Assembly (NCBI GenBank): GCA_002391195.1
Contig: DGRZ01000002.1
Location: 1 to 46,385, forward strand
Direction: 5' to 3'
DNA from: Fibrobacter sp. UBA4375
Lineage (GTDB): Bacteria; Fibrobacterota; Fibrobacteria; Fibrobacterales; Fibrobacteraceae
DNA: 46,385 nt
The notes beneath the pieces were generated by a model that worked only from the letters and a program-made list of their open reading frames with translations, had not been told where the DNA came from and made no database searches. The translations under genes and the position numbers were made by a program. Positions 39,125 through 44,761 of this stretch are shown here, piece by piece (position 1 is the first letter of the stretch; each line of letters starts with the position of its first letter).

Positions 39125-40489
39125 GTGGAAATTCAGAGAAAAGCCTACAATCGCCTAGTGGAATGGAAAAAGGAATCCAACGGGAAAAGCGCCCTGCTGA
39201 TAGAGGGGGCTCGTCGAATCGGTAAATCCACCGTGGCCGAGCGGTTTGGCGAGCGGGAATACAAGTCGTATATTCTTGTCGATTTCAACAAGGCTTCCAA
39301 AAAGGTTCGCGATAACTTCGAGACGAACCTAGACAACCTAGATGTTTTCTTCCAGGTTCTGTCTCTGGAATACAACAAGCCGCTATTCAAGAGAAAGTCG
39401 CTGATCATCTTTGACGAAATCCAGAAATTCCCGAAGGCGCGGGAATCGATAAAGTACCTTGTGGCGGACGGCCGTTACGATTTCGTTGAGACGGGCTCGC
39501 TGATTTCTATCAAAGAGAATGTAGACGACATAACGATTCCTTCCGAAGAAGAAAAGTTGAAGATGTACCCTTGCGATTTCGAGGAATTTGCAAGGGCCTT
39601 AGGCGAAGACGTCTTGCTTGAGTATATTGGCAAGTGCTTTGCCGAAAAGAAACCTCTGGAAGACCACTTCCATAAGCGAGCGATGCGCCTTTTCAGGGAG
39701 TATATGCTGGTGGGCGGCATGCCTCAAAGCATTGTTGCGTATGCAGGGAACAATCGCGATTTTTCGAAGAGTGACAAGGAAAAGCGGAAGATTCTGGACC
39801 TATATCGCGACGATATCAGGAAGGCTTCCAAGCGCTATAATTCCAAGGTTTCAGCGATTTTTGAAAATATCCCGGGCTATCTTTCGACCCACGAGAAAAA
39901 AATCGTCCTTACCGAGATTGACAAGTCCAATGCGGCAACTTTCTCCAAATATGACGAACCGCTCTTTTGGCTTGACGACTCGATGATTTGCAACCTTTGC
40001 TATAAATGCGACGATCCCAACGTCGGCTTTGCCCTGAACAAGAACGAGTCGCTTGTCAAGTGCTATCTGTGCGATACGGGCCTTTTGGTAAGCCTTGCTT
40101 TCAGTGAAAACGAAATCGCGTCGAACCAGTTGTACAAGGCCATCATGGACGGCAAACTTTCGCTGAACGAGGGCATGCTCCATGAAAACATGATCGCGCA
40201 GATGATTCGGGCCAAAGGGCGCAAACTCTTTTTCTATACGGAATACGATGCCGCAAAGCACCGCAATTCCATGGAGATAGACTTCTTGCTTTCTAATGAG
40301 AGTAAGGTCAATTTCAAGGTGTTCCCGGTGGAGGTGAAGTCCTCGAAGAACTATACGACGACATCGCTCGGCAAGTTCAAGGATAAATTCAAGAAGCGGG
40401 TGGGCGAGTCTATTATAATCCACCCGAAACAATTTTCGGTTGAAGGCGGGGTAATGAAGATTCCGTCGTATATGGCTTGGTGTATTTAG
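39125..40489 (+). CDS. AAA/DUF4143 ATPase
   Basis: 454 residues from GTG 39125 (GGAGG 4-5 nt upstream; ATG 39113 is the alternative). Walker A GARRIGKST (residues 28-36), Walker B LIIFDEIQKF (about 82-91) and the sensor-like VETGSLIS fit the AAA_14/DUF4143 family. The C-terminal DUF4143 region ends with a nuclease-like core (MEIDFLLSN...FPVEVKSSKNY), i.e. Asp, Glu, Lys in PD-(D/E)xK order. A Cys-rich stretch (CNLCYKCDDPN, KCYLCDTG) is notable. Members are common in prokaryotic genomes, often in variable regions; roles unclear, defence or toxin-like functions have been suggested. It is the only plus-strand gene of the cassette region and lies between repeat elements A and B. Confidence 0.85.
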   Translation: MEIQRKAYNRLVEWKKESNGKSALLIEGARRIGKSTVAERFGEREYKSYILVDFNKASKKVRDNFETNLDNLDVFFQVLSLEYNKPLFKRKSLIIFDEIQKFPKARESIKYLVADGRYDFVETGSLISIKENVDDITIPSEEEKLKMYPCDFEEFARALGEDVLLEYIGKCFAEKKPLEDHFHKRAMRLFREYMLVGGMPQSIVAYAGNNRDFSKSDKEKRKILDLYRDDIRKASKRYNSKVSAIFENIPGYLSTHEKKIVLTEIDKSNAATFSKYDEPLFWLDDSMICNLCYKCDDPNVGFALNKNESLVKCYLCDTGLLVSLAFSENEIASNQLYKAIMDGKLSLNEGMLHENMIAQMIRAKGRKLFFYTEYDAAKHRNSMEIDFLLSNESKVNFKVFPVEVKSSKNYTTTSLGKFKDKFKKRVGESIIIHPKQFSVEGGVMKIPSYMAWCI

Positions 40490-40508
40490 AGCAATCTAGC
40501 CTTCGGAG

Positions 40509-40543
40509 GTTCTACCTCGGTTCATAAAGAGCCCCTATAAGAT
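40509..40543 (-). repeat. Cassette repeat B (CRISPR-like 35-nt repeat)
   Basis: 35 nt with the internal GGTTC/GAGCC hairpin (one wobble) and the conserved CATAAAGAGCCCCTATAAGA. It is bounded by an 8-bp inverted repeat, CCTTCGGA (40500-40507) and TCCGAAGG (40544-40551), so the whole can fold as a cruciform. It lacks the promoter flank. On the minus strand it supplies the last codons and stop of the 48-residue peptide. Confidence 0.85.
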
Positions 40544-40668
40544 TCCGAAGGTTTATTTAGCATCGGTTTGATTACAAAATACCAAAGAATGGCAATAATG
40601 GAACATACTACAACGAACGGAATGTAAAATATGAACCAGACGAAACCGCCAACTAATAGAAAATCCAT
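40522..40668 (-). CDS. 48-residue single-span membrane peptide ending inside repeat B
   Basis: A short frame on the minus strand from ATG 40668, with a strong Shine-Dalgarno (CGGAGGTG) 5 nt upstream. The product is one long hydrophobic helix (residues 3-33, rich in Phe, Val, Ile and Trp) with a short Lys-containing tail. The final residues SYRGSL and the TGA stop are encoded by repeat B, so the repeat has been joined to the gene's end. Size and build resemble small toxic membrane peptides of type I toxin-antitoxin systems, but no such family is recognised; it might equally be a subunit or regulator. A TATATT box lies at about 40697-40702. Between repeats B and C no other gene is present. Confidence 0.65.
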   Translation of the reverse strand: MDFLLVGGFVWFIFYIPFVVVCSIIAILWYFVIKPMLNKPSESYRGSL

Positions 40669-40731
40669 TCTTCACCTCCGCATTACACATTTAATATAGA
40701 TTCTTTTGGGGCGGACGGAACATTATTTTCA

Positions 40732-40766
40732 GTTTTATCTCGGCTCATAAAGAGCCCCTATAAGAT
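40732..40766 (-). repeat. Cassette repeat C (CRISPR-like 35-nt repeat)
   Basis: Identical over 35 nt to repeat D, including the GGCTC-ATAAA-GAGCC hairpin. Its right end overlaps an 8-bp inverted repeat, AGATGGAA (40763-40770) and TTCCATCT (40780-40787). It lacks the promoter flank. A reading frame on the minus strand runs through it (ending LIGALYEPR), as in other copies. Confidence 0.9.
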
Positions 40767-40877
40767 GGAAGTAACGCCTTTCCATCTCCTTGACCATGAT
40801 GTCCTCCATCCTGTTACTGTTCACGCCCATACCCCTGGGAATCCCCCGGTACTCCCGGGCATCCCATCCCGGACCCG

Positions 40878-41513
40878 TTAGGTACCGTCCCAGCTGTCCG
40901 TCTCCCCGGCCTCCTCCCTCACCCCGTACCCCGGAGCGCTGAACTCCTCCAGCCAGAACCTCAGCTGCTCCCGGTACTCCCCGCCCCCGCACTCCGCAAG
41001 CTCCGGGTCCAGGGGGAAACTCATCGGTATCACCCCGCTGTTGTAGTAAGGCTCCGGCCTGTCCCCGCGTCCGAAACGGAGACCCCCGCGGATGCGCAGG
41101 TAGCCACCCTCCCGACGGGTCACCACAACGTCCGGGCACCACGCAACCCGCTTCACCGTCGTCGCCGTCGGGAGGTCCCCCGGCATCGTGTAGTCGTACA
41201 TGCACAGCAGACCACCGCACTTCCCCCCGAAACGCTCTATGTCCACCTCCCGGATGTGCCACAGCGTCACCGCCGGGCACACCCAGTCCCCGTACTCACG
41301 GACCGCCGGGAGGTCCACCCCCCGGATGTACTGGCAGCGCACCTTCCCCTCCCCGTCCTCGTATACCGCCTCCACGTCCTCCACCAGCTTCCCGGTGTTG
41401 GCACCCATCGGCCTCCAGCTAAGGTCGAAACCCGCCGGAAGCCCCGGCTCCACCCCGAACACGGCACTCCCCGCCATGACAGCAAAACCCAGCGCCAATA
41501 CAATCCCTCTCAT
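40878..41513 (-). CDS. GC-rich secreted protein of unknown function, cassette gene
   Basis: 211 residues from ATG 41513 (GGGAGG 9 nt upstream). The signal peptide is MRGIVLALGFAVMAGSAVFGVE, after which the protein is a soluble secreted domain with Trp/Asp/Gly-rich loops and five Cys (WVCPAVTLWHIREVD, GGKCGGLLCMYDY, VAWCPDVVVTRREGG, and others), probably held by disulfides. It ends ...SAPGYGVREEAGETDSWDGT. No family recognised. Base composition is strikingly GC-rich, mostly C/G at third positions, unlike every neighbour, so it was probably acquired. Repeat C follows 111 bp downstream and repeat D lies 48 bp upstream. The sequence between its stop and repeat C keeps a second open frame through the repeat, perhaps a remnant. 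Confidence 0.7.
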   Translation of the reverse strand: MRGIVLALGFAVMAGSAVFGVEPGLPAGFDLSWRPMGANTGKLVEDVEAVYEDGEGKVRCQYIRGVDLPAVREYGDWVCPAVTLWHIREVDIERFGGKCGGLLCMYDYTMPGDLPTATTVKRVAWCPDVVVTRREGGYLRIRGGLRFGRGDRPEPYYNSGVIPMSFPLDPELAECGGGEYREQLRFWLEEFSAPGYGVREEAGETDSWDGT

Positions 41514-41527
41514 GCAGATATCCTCCC

Positions 41528-41544
41528 GCGGGGACACGCCCCGC
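41528..41544 (-). promoter_or_regulatory. GC hairpin in the leader of the GC-rich cassette gene
   Basis: GCGGGG-CGTGT-CCCCGC, a perfect 6-bp stem, abuts the GGGAGG ribosome-binding site. It could occlude it or be a small terminator-like structure without a T run. Confidence 0.5.
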
Positions 41545-41560
41545 GCACGTAAATGTTTCA

Positions 41561-41653
41561 GTTTTATCTCGGCTCATAAAGAGCCCCTATAAGATCTACT
41601 TTCAGAATATACCTTTATTTATGCGGGTTCGCAAGCGGTTAGACGCTGAAAAA
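41561..41653 (-). repeat. Cassette element D: repeat with conserved promoter flank
   Basis: Repeat 41561-41595, identical to C. The flank 41596-41653 is shared with element A. On the minus strand it contains TTGCGA (41629-41634) and TATATT (41606-41611) at 17-bp spacing, placing the predicted start at the repeat edge and reading into the GC-rich gene. It follows the cas2 stop by a few bases. The AGCG-GTTAGA-CGCT hairpin lies in the flank. Confidence 0.9.
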
Positions 41654-41654
41654 A

Positions 41655-41966
41655 TCAGAAAAATTGGATAAAATCCTGCGATTTGGGCCATTTTTTCGGA
41701 GCCCTGGTGCTGCCGAAGTGACTGTAGATTTCCAAGAACTCCCTGTCCGTGACGCTCAGCAGGCAGACCGTGGAGCGGGGCTCGATTATATTGGCGATTC
41801 GTCGTCGGTGTGTCCTGCCGTTGTCCGCAGTGGTGCAGTAGCGGACGTACATTCCCCGTTGCACCTTGCTGAACCCCTCTTTTTCTAGTTCCTTGACGAA
41901 CCTGTCCATGTTTTGGCGGCCGCTCTTGCAGTGTCTTGGAAAATCGAAAATCGCTACGACCCACAT
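41655..41966 (-). CDS. cas2: CRISPR-associated protein Cas2 (type II)
   Basis: 103 residues, the usual Cas2 size. It begins MWVVAIFDFP, the strand with the Asp of the ferredoxin-like fold, followed by KELEKEGFSKVQRGMYVRY and TVCLLSVTDREF, typical of type II Cas2. It is the structural partner of Cas1 in the spacer-integration complex. It overlaps cas1 by 13 bp, so the two are translated together. Element D lies just after its stop. No cas9 or conventional spacer array is adjacent. Confidence 0.9.
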   Translation of the reverse strand: MWVVAIFDFPRHCKSGRQNMDRFVKELEKEGFSKVQRGMYVRYCTTADNGRTHRRRIANIIEPRSTVCLLSVTDREFLEIYSHFGSTRAPKKWPKSQDFIQFF

Positions 41967-42850
41967 ACTATCCTCGGGTAGGCGATGTTTTTAGTTTCGC
42001 CCATGAAAAATTTTGCGACGGAGGCGGTGGTGTAGGTGAGACATGTACCTAGCTGCACCATCTGTTCCCCGAAGGGAATGTTGGTGTAGAATAGTTCCAG
42101 AAAGGATGCCTTGACTTCCTTGTCCAACTTTTTCTTTTTTGCTGCGTGTAATTTGTACGCAATCTGATCGATGAAGGGGCGGTAGGGTTCCATGATGTCG
42201 TCTGCCAGCGGGAATGCGTCGTAATAGTTCCGGTGGAAAATTCCGAGGGAGGGCAGTAATCCGCTCGCCATCAGGGCGCGTGCCGTTGCGGCTCGCAGGA
42301 GCGTGTAGCCGTAATTCAAAAAGTCGTTGGGATGTTCGCCGAACCTGTCGCGGATGAACTCTTTGCCGAAAAGTTCCCTCCAGTAGTATTGCGCGGCAAG
42401 TCCTTCGCGGTTGCTGGAGTCCCCGCTAAGGACTCCGGTGGCGTATTTCAGGAGCCTGTCGTGTTTCTTGCCAAGGGACTTTAGGTGCAGCGCCTGGTTC
42501 TTGATTTTTGCCTCCACGACATTTTTCCACATCTGCTTTTTTAGCGGTAGGGGTGCGTCCAGTTGCAGGCGGAAGTATTTCTCTTGCAGGGTGTTCGCGT
42601 CCAGGTTCATGAGCATGGACGATGGCATGTGCCTTTCGTTGCAGAATACGACTGCGACATTCTGCTCTGCCAGTTTGCCGATGAGCGGCGTGGTGAGCGA
42701 TGCCGAATGGTTGTCGATGAGGATGATGGCGATATCCTCGATTGCCCTGAGCGTGACGTTGTCGGGATTGTCCTTGTATGCGATTTTGAGCATGGAATTT
42801 TGCACCGAAAGCTGGACAGGGCTTTCGAAAACGAGAGTCTGTTTGGGCAT
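41954..42850 (-). CDS. cas1: CRISPR-associated integrase Cas1 (type II-C-like)
   Basis: 298 residues from ATG 42850 (AAGGAG 5 nt upstream); the longer frame is not needed. Features of type II Cas1: SNREGLAAQYYWRELFGKEF with the metal-binding Glu (about residue 149), NDFLNYGYTLLRAATARALMASGLLPSLGIFHRNYYDAF with the metal-binding His (about residue 206), and ADDIMEPYRPFIDQ with the second Glu (about residue 221). The run LNYGYTLLRAATARAL is most like II-C systems. Cas1 with Cas2 inserts DNA next to CRISPR repeats by a transesterification reaction. All metal ligands are present, so it should be active. It lies 28 bp downstream of hipA and overlaps cas2, making hipB-hipA-cas1-cas2 one transcript. 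Confidence 0.95.
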   Translation of the reverse strand: MPKQTLVFESPVQLSVQNSMLKIAYKDNPDNVTLRAIEDIAIILIDNHSASLTTPLIGKLAEQNVAVVFCNERHMPSSMLMNLDANTLQEKYFRLQLDAPLPLKKQMWKNVVEAKIKNQALHLKSLGKKHDRLLKYATGVLSGDSSNREGLAAQYYWRELFGKEFIRDRFGEHPNDFLNYGYTLLRAATARALMASGLLPSLGIFHRNYYDAFPLADDIMEPYRPFIDQIAYKLHAAKKKKLDKEVKASFLELFYTNIPFGEQMVQLGTCLTYTTASVAKFFMGETKNIAYPRIVCGS

Positions 42851-42878
42851 GTTTCTCCTTCTGTTTCTATTGACATCT

Positions 42879-44108
42879 TTATTTAGATGCAAAGGCGCTT
42901 TCCATAAAGGACTGCTCGTTCCGGGAAATCCCGTTCTTTGTTGCGATTTTACGCCAGTTTGCGCAGACGATTTTTTGCATTTCGGTAATGGTCGCCTTTG
43001 CCTTTGCCGCAGGTATTCCGTAAAGTTCGCAAACATCCTGGGCGAGTTCCAATGATAGTGTGGAATCGCTGTCGGAAATGTTCAGCGAAAGGAATTCCCC
43101 ATAGGGATTCGGATTTACATCGAACAGGGGCGAAAGCATCCACCCTTTTTCGGACAAGAGAAAACCATGGTTGCGCAAGTGGTCGTCGGTATTGGACACG
43201 AGGATGTTGAACACAATCCGTTTCCAGAGTTCAAGAAGGTCCTTTTTGGGCGCTGCTCCGGCAGACTTGATGAAGGAGGCGATTTCGGTGTATCCGCAGT
43301 CATCGTCCCCGTCTGTGTGGCCGAGCAGGGCCATAGCCGACGTGAAGTGGATTCTCCGACCGGACTCTCGGTCAAATCTTTTTACGAGAAAAGTGGAACC
43401 GTATCGCGAAAATTTTTCAAGGCGGCTTTCTGAAACGTTCAATCCGCACATTTCCGCAAGTTCATAGACCGTTTTTTCCCAAGCGCCGCAGTTTATCTTG
43501 TCGTTCTTGGAAGGAAACTTTGCTATCCAAAGGCTGCCATCCGGTGCAATGACGTTTGCTTTAGGGCGTGCGCCCCCTAACGAGGAACCCGGCGCAATTA
43601 GCATCTGTAGCCATTTGTCCGAGTGCGTGGTGTCGCTCTCGAAGGCGGCTACGGCATCGTTTAGCTTGCGGAGGGCGACCCACGGAGGGGCTGCCATGTC
43701 GGAATCGTCCGAAAGGAAGGACCCGTCCTCATTCGCTTTGAACCGCAAAGCTCCCATGCGTGACATGTCGTGAACGCCGAACAGGTAGTCGCTTTCCATG
43801 AGTTTTCGGGGCTTTCTCGATTCGGAGCGGGCGATTATGGATTCCCGTCGGTCCATGAGCGTGCGTCCCCACCGGTCGGGGCACGAGTCTTCGAATATGC
43901 CGAAAAGTTCCTTGCCTACGGGAGCGAACTGCCGCCCCTTGAAAAGGGACAGGTCTGGGTCCAGCACAAAACTACCGGAGTGCTTCAGCCATTCGTTGTC
44001 GTACTCGAATGAACAGACTTCTTTGCCTCTTGCGCCTTCCACAAAGAGCGTGCCGATGCGCGTGGGGGCTGCGCGCAGCCAGTTCTCGTAAACCAAAATC
44101 TGCTTCAC
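42879..44108 (-). CDS. hipA: HipA-family serine/threonine kinase toxin
   Basis: 409 residues from GTG 44108, which follows GGAGG and overlaps the hipB stop by 4 bp (GTGA). It has the HipA N-terminal domain (QILVYENWLRAAPTRIGTLF) and the kinase core: SSLGGARPKANVIAPDG loop (about 172-188), the Lys of WIAKFPS, and the catalytic NTDDHLRNHGFL (about 303-314) with its Asp. HipA phosphorylates glutamyl-tRNA synthetase or related targets and arrests growth; HipB neutralises it. Stretch STFLVKRFDRE and DVNPNPYG are typical. An odd partner for cas1-cas2, it could provide addiction or a reaction to failed immunity. Confidence 0.92.
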   Translation of the reverse strand: MKQILVYENWLRAAPTRIGTLFVEGARGKEVCSFEYDNEWLKHSGSFVLDPDLSLFKGRQFAPVGKELFGIFEDSCPDRWGRTLMDRRESIIARSESRKPRKLMESDYLFGVHDMSRMGALRFKANEDGSFLSDDSDMAAPPWVALRKLNDAVAAFESDTTHSDKWLQMLIAPGSSLGGARPKANVIAPDGSLWIAKFPSKNDKINCGAWEKTVYELAEMCGLNVSESRLEKFSRYGSTFLVKRFDRESGRRIHFTSAMALLGHTDGDDDCGYTEIASFIKSAGAAPKKDLLELWKRIVFNILVSNTDDHLRNHGFLLSEKGWMLSPLFDVNPNPYGEFLSLNISDSDSTLSLELAQDVCELYGIPAAKAKATITEMQKIVCANWRKIATKNGISRNEQSFMESAFASK

Positions 44109-44419
44109 TTGCCCTCCGGGTGATATTTCTTCAGGAGTTCGATGTCGTGGAGTTTTTGGCCGAGTTCGTCGTCTGCGGCGACCTTGAGAAGGTCGGTGTC
44201 CATGCCACTTATGGCGTGGAGTACTGCTGCGTAAATGCCGATTGCCACTGCCGCGGAACCTTTTTCCACCGCCCATACCGATGCTCGGCTGACGCCCGCC
44301 CTTTCGGCAGCAAGCGCGACAGAAATTTTACGACGCATGCGTGCCAGACGGATTTGTTCTCCCATCTGTTCAAGGATTTTACCGGTTTTCGGCAGTAGAG
44401 TTACGCTTTTCTTACCCAT
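44105..44419 (-). CDS. hipB: HipB-like antitoxin and transcriptional repressor
   Basis: 104 residues from ATG 44419 (a TTG at 44458 would give a longer product, but it lies in the operator). An XRE-type helix-turn-helix, LARMRRKISVALAAERAGVSRASVWAVEKG, occupies about residues 25-54. HipB proteins bind HipA and repress the hipBA promoter through palindromes; a matching palindrome lies just upstream. The end KKYHPEGK overlaps the hipA start. No Shine-Dalgarno is visible before the ATG. First gene of the four-gene operon. Confidence 0.88.
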   Translation of the reverse strand: MGKKSVTLLPKTGKILEQMGEQIRLARMRRKISVALAAERAGVSRASVWAVEKGSAAVAIGIYAAVLHAISGMDTDLLKVAADDELGQKLHDIELLKKYHPEGK

Positions 44420-44422
44420 GAT

Positions 44423-44469
44423 GTCAATAAATATATATTGTTTTACTTTATTTGTCAATAAATATTGAC
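44423..44469. promoter_or_regulatory. Putative HipB operators
   Basis: GTCAATA-AA-TATTGAC (44454-44469) is a perfect 7-bp inverted repeat with a 2-bp spacer. A second, spaced variant, GTCAATA..TATTG (44423-44440), lies directly before the ATG. Two palindromes fit cooperative HipB autorepression. Confidence 0.7.
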
Positions 44470-44521
44470 GAATTGGCCGAATTTGCAGAATGGAGGGGAT
44501 GAAATTTGAGCTTTGAACGAG

Positions 44522-44590
44522 GTTCTACCTCGGCCCATAAAGAGTCCCTATAAGACTCGATTTCTGAATATACCTTTATTTGTGCGGAAT
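44522..44590 (-). repeat. Cassette element E: repeat with promoter flank upstream of hipB
   Basis: Repeat 44522-44556 (variant GTCC in place of GCCC) followed by TCTGAATATACCTTTATTTG as in D. On the minus strand TATATT (44567-44572) reads toward hipB, whose start is about 100 bp away; the -35 is weak. The left half matches repeat B (GTTCTACCTCGG), while the flank matches D. The tail then diverges. Further right, AAAAATG-CGA-CATTTTT (44633-44649) and ACGGC...GCCGT are hairpins without known role. Confidence 0.8.
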
Positions 44591-44710
44591 TAAACGCCCG
44601 CGTGTCTTATTTTGAAAAAATGCCGCTGAAAAATGCGACATTTTTTGCTTTTTTACGGCGAAAATTGCCGTTTTTGCACGGTTTCGGGCGTTTTTTGCCG
44701 AGCGAGGCCC

Positions 44711-44728
44711 TTGGCACGGGTTTTGCAT
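44711..44728 (+). promoter_or_regulatory. Sigma-54 promoter of clpB
   Basis: TTGGCACGGGTTTTGCAT matches the sigma-54 consensus TTGGCACRN4TTGCW exactly: -24 GG at 44713-44714, -12 GC at 44725-44726. Predicted start about 44738, giving a 24-nt leader with AGAGG before the clpB ATG. An upstream enhancer-binding site is expected; ACGGC/GCCGT upstream is a candidate. Confidence 0.8.
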
Positions 44729-44761
44729 CTAGAAAGCGGTAAAAATAAAAAAGAGGCAACT

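Noticed and set aside
40735..41280. 181-codon open frame overlapping the GC-rich gene in another frame, ending in repeat C
   Set aside because: High GC removes stop codons, giving long accidental frames. The product is Gly/Arg/Pro-rich without a signal peptide, while the other frame has a good start, ribosome-binding site and signal peptide. A short remnant near its end cannot be excluded.
38928..41653. Integron with attC sites
   Set aside because: The repeats do not fit the GTTRRRY/RYYYAAC core-site consensus, and no tyrosine integrase gene is present. The resemblance is only in the cassette layout.
41954..43036. 360-residue version of Cas1 starting at 43036
   Set aside because: The first 62 residues are basic low-complexity sequence that overlaps the hipA 3' end; a proper ribosome-binding site precedes ATG 42850 and the family begins there.
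38928..44590. A conventional CRISPR array with regular spacers
   Set aside because: The repeat copies are separated by genes of 0.2-3 kb and do not repeat at 60-70 bp spacing; no array of short spacers exists in the window.
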